Part shown: in pieces, positions 29,021 to 38,600 of the stretch | How positions within the stretch are numbered: position 1 is the stretch's first letter | Layout of the letters: each line of letters opens with the position of its first letter | Made by a program: the position numbers and the translations under genes | The notes under the pieces: model-generated | Database searches by the model: none | The model's input: the letters and a program-made list of their open reading frames with translations, nothing else | What the model was told of the DNA's origin: nothing | Origin: an uncultured Lachnospiraceae bacterium | GTDB lineage: Bacteria > Bacillota > Clostridia > Lachnospirales > Lachnospiraceae | NCBI GenBank assembly: GCA_946628415.1 | Contig: CAMOWK010000001.1 | Coordinates: 62,001-126,000 of the forward strand | Direction of reading: 5' to 3' | DNA: 64,000 bases

Positions 29021-32000
29021 TTAATAACGTTTTCTCCTGAATGTCATTGTCAGTATAATTCCAAGTATACTAATTTCAAGTATAATAACGACATACATAA
29101 ACGGCATATCATCACCGGTTTTCTTGAGAGGACTATCTTTCTTCGGCTCATCCTTCTTTACTCCGGCGTTCTTAATATCCGACTCTTCACTTGGCTCTGT
29201 CTCTTCTGTCGGATTGATCACTGCAGTTGGTTCTACTTCAGAAGAGTTTTCCTCTTCTTCAGTCGGCTCTATATCTTCTTCAGGCTGAGCTTTTTCCTCA
29301 ATCTTCTTATTCACCATCTTAACTTCGACAGGTTTTGAATTATTCGGAGCTACAGGTTCATCCGGTATCGTAAAATCTACATCTTCGGCAAGTTCATATC
29401 CTGCAGGAGAAGAAACTTCTATAAACTTATAGGTTTCACCATTTTTAAATGTTCCTGTTACTCTGTGTACATCACCACCTGTTGTCCATGTAATAACAGC
29501 ACCATCCTCATCAAGAACATCATAGCCTTCAGAATCTACAACCTTAACTACAGCACCGGGAAGAAAATCTCCTGCCTCATCATACTTGGAAAAATCAACG
29601 GTTATTACGGGTTCAAGCCATGTTATATTACCGTTTTCATCCAAAACAGCTGTTCCGTTTCCATTAGATAAGAGTTCTATTTCAGATGTATCTTTATCTA
29701 ATTTAAAAGAAACAGTATTCTTTGATACATAAAATCCAGCAGGAGCCTTTAGCTCTTTAAGTGTATATTCCGTTTCAACAAAAGCACCCGAAAAACTTAT
29801 ACTACCATCACTATCTGTAGTCTTTTCAGCAACTAAAATCTCTTCACCGGATGAATTCTTCCTGTAAAGTCCATAGGTTGAACCGGCAAGCTTTTTACTT
29901 GTATCATCTTCACTTACCTTAGATATACTAAAATCTGCTCTTGGTATATCATTATATAAAGTATTATTCGGAACAGCCGTAGTAAGCTCTTTATCACTGT
30001 ACAGAACACTCGACTTATTATCCATGCTGTTAATAGATGTATAATATACGTTTTCGTCAACTATATAGTTTCCTACAGTTGCAGTTTCAGTAATGGAGTA
30101 TTTGCCGTCAGGAAGTCCGTCAAAGGTTACATTTCCATTTTCATCACTTGTTGCTGTATAAGTTTCAGTTGCAGCCGTGCCATCATCTTTTAATTTAACC
30201 GCCTTATACTTGACACCCTTTAGTCCTGCTACTTCATCCGGATTATCAGTAAAATCCTCTTTTATATACCCCATCTTTTTGAAACTAAACTTTTCATACG
30301 GATAAACAGATATAAATAAAGTATCTCCTGAAACAGAAACCCCTTGATAGGTGCCATGTATATTAAGAGATCCATCTGATGTATAAACTGAAAACCAAAC
30401 CTCGGCATGAGGATAATCATTATATCCTTCAGGCGCTTCTACAGTTATGAAATGACTGCCAACTCCAATATCTTCGATTACTTCCGGAGAAGAACTGTTT
30501 GATTCCCATGACTTATTAAGCGTCGTTTCATCATCAATTCGAGGATTTTGATCATACATTTTTAACTCAGCACCTGCAACAAGTTGATCAGGATTATTTG
30601 CATCAACCACAGCTACTTTCTTATTATACTTTACTTTAAAATTGTTACCAATAACTATAGGATATGCGTAGTCATCGGAAGAGAGTTCAAAAGTTTTACC
30701 TTGATTTCCAAGCGTACCCACATATCTATAATCAAAATTAACATCGACATTATTCGCGCTAAGGCTAATATTCCCACTTTGCGGCATAAACATTTCATCA
30801 ACTGTATAACTTCCCAACGGGAGTTCAAGTGTCACCTCAAACATTCTATCATCATTATCAGCAACAGAAAATGCAGCATCACTTAGAGCTTTACTAAATA
30901 CAGTACCCCCATCACCATCCTTTTTCTTTATTCTTACATAAGTATTCTCTTTAGCCTCGTTAAAGTCTTTTTTACTGACAGTTTGAACCACACTTAACTG
31001 TACAGTACGTGTAGGAACTTTGTAATCATTATTTAATGTATAAACCACAGAATCCTCAGAAGAGTTTGGTGATGTCACATTCAATTCGGTAACAGAGTTT
31101 TGGGCATTAAAAGTATATCCACTAAATGCATTTTTATAACCTGCCTCCTGCTCTGAAACCTTTAACGAAGTCCCCGCAGGAAGTCCGGTAATAACTATAG
31201 GATCTGATTTCGAAACAGTAAAACCGCTTCCGGAAACAGGCTTTATACTTCCACCTTCAACCTTAATATCGCCGTAAGTACCGTCCGCAGCACTTGAACC
31301 GGCTGCAAATGAAATAGTAACGGGAAATTTATGAGTAGAAACATCATCTCCCATGGAAGAAGTATCAGATGTGCCATTTAAAAGAACATTTTTTTTAATA
31401 ATTATACTTGCATCATTCTTCTTGTAATTATTTATGATCTCTAAACGTGAAGAATTTGTTTGAGTACTGCTTCCATCTCCGCTTCCGGAGCCCTGATTAT
31501 TCGCCTTATAAACACTAAACGTAACAGGACCGATATAACTTCCCCGAGCATTATCTATTACGAAATCCCTCGACTCCAGCTCATATCTGTCAGTTTTATC
31601 CGTTGTAATAACTTCTTCAATCGTATAATTACCGATAGGAAGACGGAATTTGGGATAATCAAATCTTACACCGGTATCGCCAAGGTCAGTTTTAGTCATT
31701 TCACTGCCACTAAACCGCTTTACTACTTTATTTGCATTACTAATTACAAATGATGTTTTATTAATATATGAATCAACATCCGTTTTATCTATGCCAGTAA
31801 TAAATTTTGAAAATTCTATAAATCCATAATTAGCGGTGTAGTTTTTTGTAAAAGTAACTGTAGAATTCTCAAAAGGCGTTTCATAACTAATTCCGGTATA
31901 ATTTCCAATCGTTGCTTCAATATATCCACTATCTTTAATAGGAGAATCATCATAAACAAGTAATGTCAATCCAATTCTGCTATTTGGATCAAGTTCACTA

Positions 32001-32626
32001 AGAGTGAAAGTATCACTCTCGCTAATAAACTTTTCACCATGCCCATCTGTTATAACAAAGTCGCCAAACGTCCCGGTCATATCAGCCCCTGTGGAATTAT
32101 CACGTAAAGTCACAACCACTTTATATTTAGCGTTTGCAAGACCCGGGCCAATATCAGATGCATCTGAATTACCATCCACCTTTATATCAAGTTTTATCGT
32201 TATTACATTCCCGTCACCCAAATTATCAAGTTCTTCTGAGGATAGGCTTAGATTCTCTGGATCTTCTTTCTCTTCTGATTCATCCGTCATTCCAGAATTC
32301 TGTATATCAGAATCTTCTGATTTTTCATCTCCCTGATTACTTGGCGTGTCAGCATTAAATGCACCGACAGATTTACTCAGTCTTTTGGCATTCTTTTTAA
32401 TGTCAGTATTTGATTTATCTGCTTCTTCAATGATACTCTCATCAGAATCAGTAACTGCACCGGGACTTCCACCGGCATCGGTGTTTTCCACTGCATCTGT
32501 TAAAGTAGCAGTATTCCCACTGATACCGGAAGTATTCTCAATCAATCTTTGTTTAGGTGCTGTAAATACAAAGATCAGAATAATTGTAAGCATTATTGCT
32601 ATAAATCTTTTTTTACCAGCCTCCAT
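29021..32626 (-). CDS. Large CnaB/SpaA-type cell-surface protein (1201 residues)
   Basis: A secreted, probably wall-anchored adhesin or pilin-like protein. A signal peptide (AGKKRFIAIMLTIILIFVFTAP) is followed by an acidic Ser/Asp/Glu-rich linker. Several CnaB/DUF5979-type beta domains come next, then three C-terminal SpaA-like domains ending in WLEPVITVDFSKYDEAG. The pattern ExxxPxGY (for example ELKAPAGFY and EVSSPAGYE) supports intramolecular Lys-Asn isopeptide bonds. The C-terminus has a Glu/Pro-rich spacer, a sorting-like LKKTGDD, a membrane helix and RRKRY. The start at 32626 is preceded by AAGGGGG at good distance. It lies 22 bp downstream of a larger homologue and is probably co-transcribed with it. 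Confidence 0.85.
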   Translation of the reverse strand: MEAGKKRFIAIMLTIILIFVFTAPKQRLIENTSGISGNTATLTDAVENTDAGGSPGAVTDSDESIIEEADKSNTDIKKNAKRLSKSVGAFNADTPSNQGDEKSEDSDIQNSGMTDESEEKEDPENLSLSSEELDNLGDGNVITIKLDIKVDGNSDASDIGPGLANAKYKVVVTLRDNSTGADMTGTFGDFVITDGHGEKFISESDTFTLSELDPNSRIGLTLLVYDDSPIKDSGYIEATIGNYTGISYETPFENSTVTFTKNYTANYGFIEFSKFITGIDKTDVDSYINKTSFVISNANKVVKRFSGSEMTKTDLGDTGVRFDYPKFRLPIGNYTIEEVITTDKTDRYELESRDFVIDNARGSYIGPVTFSVYKANNQGSGSGDGSSTQTNSSRLEIINNYKKNDASIIIKKNVLLNGTSDTSSMGDDVSTHKFPVTISFAAGSSAADGTYGDIKVEGGSIKPVSGSGFTVSKSDPIVITGLPAGTSLKVSEQEAGYKNAFSGYTFNAQNSVTELNVTSPNSSEDSVVYTLNNDYKVPTRTVQLSVVQTVSKKDFNEAKENTYVRIKKKDGDGGTVFSKALSDAAFSVADNDDRMFEVTLELPLGSYTVDEMFMPQSGNISLSANNVDVNFDYRYVGTLGNQGKTFELSSDDYAYPIVIGNNFKVKYNKKVAVVDANNPDQLVAGAELKMYDQNPRIDDETTLNKSWESNSSSPEVIEDIGVGSHFITVEAPEGYNDYPHAEVWFSVYTSDGSLNIHGTYQGVSVSGDTLFISVYPYEKFSFKKMGYIKEDFTDNPDEVAGLKGVKYKAVKLKDDGTAATETYTATSDENGNVTFDGLPDGKYSITETATVGNYIVDENVYYTSINSMDNKSSVLYSDKELTTAVPNNTLYNDIPRADFSISKVSEDDTSKKLAGSTYGLYRKNSSGEEILVAEKTTDSDGSISFSGAFVETEYTLKELKAPAGFYVSKNTVSFKLDKDTSEIELLSNGNGTAVLDENGNITWLEPVITVDFSKYDEAGDFLPGAVVKVVDSEGYDVLDEDGAVITWTTGGDVHRVTGTFKNGETYKFIEVSSPAGYELAEDVDFTIPDEPVAPNNSKPVEVKMVNKKIEEKAQPEEDIEPTEEEENSSEVEPTAVINPTEETEPSEESDIKNAGVKKDEPKKDSPLKKTGDDMPFMYVVIILEISILGIILTMTFRRKRY

Positions 32627-32648
32627 AAGGAACCCCCTTAATAGCACT

Positions 32649-35600
32649 TTAATTACGTGCTTTTTTCCGCTTTCCTACTAAAATAGCAAATATCATAGTA
32701 AATGAAATTATTAGTAGTATAAGCATTACAGTAACAGGAGCGTTATCACCTGTCTTCTTTTCTGTAGTTTTTGTATCTGTCTTTTTACCTGTCGTTGTTT
32801 CAGTCGTACTTTCAGTAATTTTCTTATCTGTCATATTAACAGATATAGTTTCTGCCGAGTCAGGCTTAACTGCATCATCCGGAATTGTAAACTGAACAGG
32901 CTCTGCAATTTCATATCCTGAAGGAGCAGTTACTTCAACAAGACTGTATGTTTCTCCTGCTTTAAATACTCCTGATACAACGTGAGGTTCTTCGCCCGAT
33001 GTCCATGTAACTTTTTTTCCATCAGCATCCATCACATCATTTCCATCTGAGTCAACAACCTTTAGAACTGCACCCGAAACTGCCTTTCCATCCGGGTCAA
33101 CCTTAGCAAATGACACTGTAACTTCCGGCTCAAGCCAAGTTATATTGCCCGCGTCATCTGAAACAATAGTTCCATTTCCATCTGAAAGAACTACTGTTTT
33201 TGTTACGCCATCACTGCCTTTAACCAGTTTAATGGTGATTGGATTACCTGATACGTAATATCCGTCAGGTGATACAAGTTCCGTAACAGTGTATTCTTCA
33301 TCAATGAATATACCGTTAAATGTAATAATTCCGTCCGCTCCTGTGACTCTCTTTGAAACAAGCTTTCTGCCTGCCGCCGTGTTTTTGTAAAGTCCATAAG
33401 TTGAACCGGCAAGTTTCTTTGCTTCATTTTTTTCACTTACCTTTGTAAATGAAAAGTCCTCTTTAGGAATCTCATTAAATATTCTGTTATCTTCAACAAG
33501 TTTTGTACATGCCTTGTCTTCGTAAAGCGACTTGTCCGGGTCACTTCTATATGCAACCTTAGCATAATACATTTTATCTGAAAGTTCGTAACCTTCCACG
33601 GTACTGACTTCTTTTACTATGTAAGTTCCCTCGCTAAGGTCATTAAACATTACATTTCCAAGAGAATTACTTGTTGCTTCAAATGTATCGTCTTCATTCT
33701 GCGAAGGAAGTCCCTGACTGTCCATCTTAGTTGCTGTAAACTTAACTCCTTCCAGAGGCTTGTATGGCTCACTTCTCTCATCTGCGCAGTCTTCCAAAAT
33801 ATTACCATATTTAGAGAAGCCAAAGCCTGTAATCGGCCAGTCTTCAACAAGAAGTGCATTTGAGTCACCGTCTTTTGACTTGGTTGTTGATTCACCCGGT
33901 ATAACCTTTCCATCTTCGCCCAACACAAATGAGGTCGCTGTTGCAATGTCATATCCATTCGGGGCAACTGTTTCAATAAGAGTATATTTCACACCTATCT
34001 CAAGCCGCCCTTCAATAACGTGAGGCGATTCCTTTACAGACGTCCAGCTGTCTACAATAACACCGTTCTCATCGCGAATTTCAATCTTTGCACCCGAAAG
34101 CTCTTCTGCATTCGTTGCATCAACTTTTGATACTGTAACCTTAGTAGGACTGTTCTTAAGCTGATAAACTCCATTATTATCTACTTCATTAGGTGTAAAT
34201 ACAGGTGTATAAATTCCACCTCCTGCGTAAGTAAATGTTACCTCTACTTCTTCAGCCGCAACATATCCAGCCGGTACAGTAGTTTCTTTTATGTAGTATG
34301 TTGCTCTTGGATCAAGATTCGGAACTTCGATTCCCTCTTCCTTATTTAATTCATAACGGTTAACAAATGTTGCTGAATCAAGCCCTGCTTTATAGAGCGA
34401 AATCCATGCACCCGGAAGATAGTTATTTGTTTCCGCATCGATCTTTCTAATCTTGAACGAAGCCCTAACACCTTCATATTCATTATTAACGATAACATTT
34501 GGATTTGAATCTACTGTTATCACTTCACCTGCTGTTAATGATGACGTTTCATCGCCATATACGATGGATTTGTGTACGAATCCCGCATATGATTCATTAT
34601 CTGTCGGTATAGTTTCTGAAACAGTGTAAGCAGTTCCAAAAGGTATTCCGGAAAATTCTGCTTTATCGTTATTTGCCAGCTCGATGCTTATAGTTGCAAC
34701 ATTTCCTGAAATTGAAACATTGCTGTTACCACCATAAATACTGAAAGTATTGCCTGCTATACTATACTCACCTTTTTCATCTTCAACCGACTGTCCCGGT
34801 GCTTTGCCATCAGGATATGTAAGTGTAACTGTAATCGGGAATTTCAGTCTGCTGTCTGATCCTGTAAGTTTCTTAGTTACACTGAACTTGCCTTCCTTTA
34901 CTTTGACGTTATTAGTGAACTTAATTTCAGATGAACCTGGATCAACTGTACCTGTAATATCTCCACCTGCTCCACTTGGTTTTCTAAATTTAACACTTAT
35001 AATCTTATTATTGTTATCTTTTTCATAATCTTCTGCAAGACTTTCCGAAAGATCATCTTCTGTTATCTTAAAGTATTTTGTAAGTGATGTTTCTTCTCCA
35101 AAGCTAAGCGGAATATCTGAAACATTAAAGGTGAATGTACCATTCTCCTCATTCGTTGCATGACTTACTGTCTTCGTTGTACCTGCCGGAATTTCAGTAC
35201 CATTTACATCCGCAACTTCTGTGAGTGTAAATGTAAACTGAGGAATCTCAGTAATATTTGCATCTGAAAGAGCTTTGGTTCCGGATACAGTAAACTTTCC
35301 TTTATACTCTGCTTTTGTGAAATTATTTATGAATTCAGCTTTTGCAACATCAGTTGAAGATATAGTTCCTTCAGCCTTTGTTTTTCTAACGAATGATACA
35401 ACGCCGCCACTTACATCTATATTACCGTCTTCTGCCTTTTCTTTTACAGTATACGCTGCACCTGCAGGAAGACCTGATATAGTAATAGTTTCACCTTTCT
35501 TCAGTTTAAATGTAGCTTTGTTACCGGCATCAAAACTTATAACCGGTCCTTGAGATAAAGCAGTACCAATTTCCTTAGTTGAGGCAAATGATTTGCCGGC

Positions 35601-38600
35601 AGTATCAGCTACAGTTACTTCAAACTCGTATTCCTGAGAAGTATCGTCGTCCCCTGTCACTTGCTTAGTCACTTCAAGCCTACCGGTTTTTCTGACATAT
35701 TTATTGGTAATATCAACAGTTGAAGTTTCACCTGCTGTGACGCCCACTTCTGCTTCGTTCTGGTTTTCTGTTGTACCAACCTTATATGAAGTAGTTCTTG
35801 TAAAATCACTTCCTTCTATTGTCGAATTCTCAGTTACAGTATATGTATCAGGTGTAAGACCGCTTATAGTGTAAGAACCACTTGTAAAGTCTTTATAATC
35901 AAATGTTTTATTGTAATTCGTTACCTCTGTTCCTTTTACATTAAATGTAAGCTTTTCTTTCGTTGTAACTGCATCAGCCTTAAGCTCACTATCATCGGCA
36001 AATGTCTTCTTGATAGTAAGACTCCCCTTAGTTTCAGAATAAGTATTTGTAATGGTTGCTGTATTACCGCTTACTGCAATAGTTCCACTTGCAGTTCCGG
36101 ATTTAATACTATATCCTTCTGTTTCAGGTTCCTGTTCTTCAACTTCATATTTATAACCATTAGGTATATCTGTAATAGTAAGTCCTTCGTTTCCGGTAAT
36201 TGTTAATTCCCCTGAAGAACCATTTGTAAATGTCACGTCCCCATATGTTACAGTTCCGGATAATGCATTATCATTTTCATCCTTAAGCGTAACAACAACC
36301 TTAAACGGAACGTTCATATATCCTTCAGGATAATCTACACCCGTTTCAAATTCTTTTTTAATAGTTACCTTTGCAACTCTTTCTTTATTTGTAATCGTTC
36401 CAGCATCTTTAGTTGCAGAATCAAGTGTCACACTGATTCCTGCATCAAGACCCGGCGTAACTTCATACTTGGCAACAAATGCGGCACCATTTGTCGAGGT
36501 AATCTTTTCACCAGCTGAATTTGTCTCATATATCTTATATGTGCCATAAGGTACATCTGCCCATGAAACAGCCTCTGTTGCCGTTCCCGATCCGTCAGCA
36601 TTACCTGTCACCTCAACACTTTTAACTGCTTTAGACGTGTCACTTACATAAAGTGCACTTCCATCCTCTTTAAACAGTCCAAAGTAGAATGTATCTTTCT
36701 TGTTATTTGCTGATACAAACTTCTTATTTACACTTATAGTGCCTGTCTTCTTAGTATAAGTATTTGTAAAGCTGATACTCTGTCCTGTTGCAGTTGCAGA
36801 AAGCGTGCCATTTTTTGCAGTACTCTCCGTTCCCGCACCGTTAACCACTTTAGTTTCGCATGTATAATCATCCGAAATATCTTCATTTGATTCTGTAACC
36901 GTATATTCTGTATCAAGAGGAAGACCGCTTATCGTTACAATACTTCCATCTGAACTTATACTTGCACCTGCATTTAAAGCGGTAGGTGCTTCCGTAAATG
37001 TACCGCTAAGAAGCTCACCATAAGTAAAGCTATAAGTATTAGTGCCATCACTCACTTCAAATGTAACATTACTTTTAGCATCTGCACTGATATTTTCGTC
37101 ACCGACAAATGTTTTGCTGATATTGATCTTACCTGTCAGATCAGACTTTGTGTTACATACTGTCCATGTATATGCGCCAAGAGGAATCTTAGCAATTGTA
37201 ATGTTATTAGCCGCACTAACTGCTTCATCTAAAGCATCAGCCGCCTGATAACTTGGATTATCAGCTAATACTTTAGTCGAATCTTCAGTATAGAAAACAA
37301 AGTAATGTGGAGTATCATCAAGTGCATAACCACTTGGTGATACTACTTCCTGCCAATAAAAAACCTTTCCTTCAGCAAAATTTTCATTGGAAATAGTATA
37401 ATAACCGTTAGAACCGGTAATATTTTGAGCAAGTCTTGTTCTTGTATTTATTGTATTATCACTGTTTAATGTAAGTTCATACAAATCAAACTTTGCAGTT
37501 GATAACTCGATGAAAATATTGTTGCCATCTATCTTATGTAACTGAAGTCCATTTCCACCAATTGTAGCAGAATGACTTGATACATTATGCCTCTCTTCAG
37601 TTCTGTCCTCATAATTAGTCCCAGTACCTAAAAGAATAGCTGTATTCTTTATAATAATATTATTTCCCAATCCTCTGGATCTTACAGAGTATTCTACAAT
37701 TACATGTTTTCTGTCCGGAATAGTAACTGTTATCAATCTGCTGTCATCATTATATGCAACAGTCGCATCACCGGATGCAATAAGATCATTGCCAGCCTCA
37801 TCTTTTATGACAAATGCATGGTCTCCTTCTTTATCGGTAACAAGCTCAATATTTGTATTAAGCGTGTCATTTAATGTAAGTGGATTGCCCGAGTTAAGTG
37901 TTAATCTATCAGGGTTAACATCAATTTTAAATCTGATATTATCTTTTCCTTCCGGCAAAGTCTCCTCGGTCATATCCGTCTTAGTAAGTATCTTATAATC
38001 ATACGTTGCAGTCTCATCATCTGTTGCAAGTACTGTATTACCATCCGGAGTAACTACATTAAATGTATTTGTGTAATTTCTTGATACTTCCTGCCTTGAG
38101 TTTTCAAATTCACTGGCAATACTTGTTTTTTCAGCATCAGTGATTTTTGTCTTATAAGTAACTGTTGTCCTCAAACCACTTATTCCAACTACTTTAGGTG
38201 TACCATACTTAAAATATGTGTAATTATTAACCAAATCACTTACAGATATAGGACCAAGTTCACCTGTTTCTGACAAAATAACATCATCAGGCATAGGATA
38301 TTCATTACCAGGGACTATATTGTTTGAATAAGACTGTCCATTAGAATTTCCCGAAAGAGACATTGAAAATGAGCCAGCAACAAACTCCATTCCTTCTGGA
38401 ATATCATCATAAATAAATAATTCAGAATCAGGATCCAATTCTGCCTGATTATCATTAATCACCACCGTCCATGTATATTCACCAGATGCTTTATCAAATA
38501 TGTAAGTTTTGTTAACGCTAATATTATTCTCAGAATATTTTTTATTATCAGTATCTTCACTCAATTTATCGTCATTACTATTATTAAGCGAAACTTGATT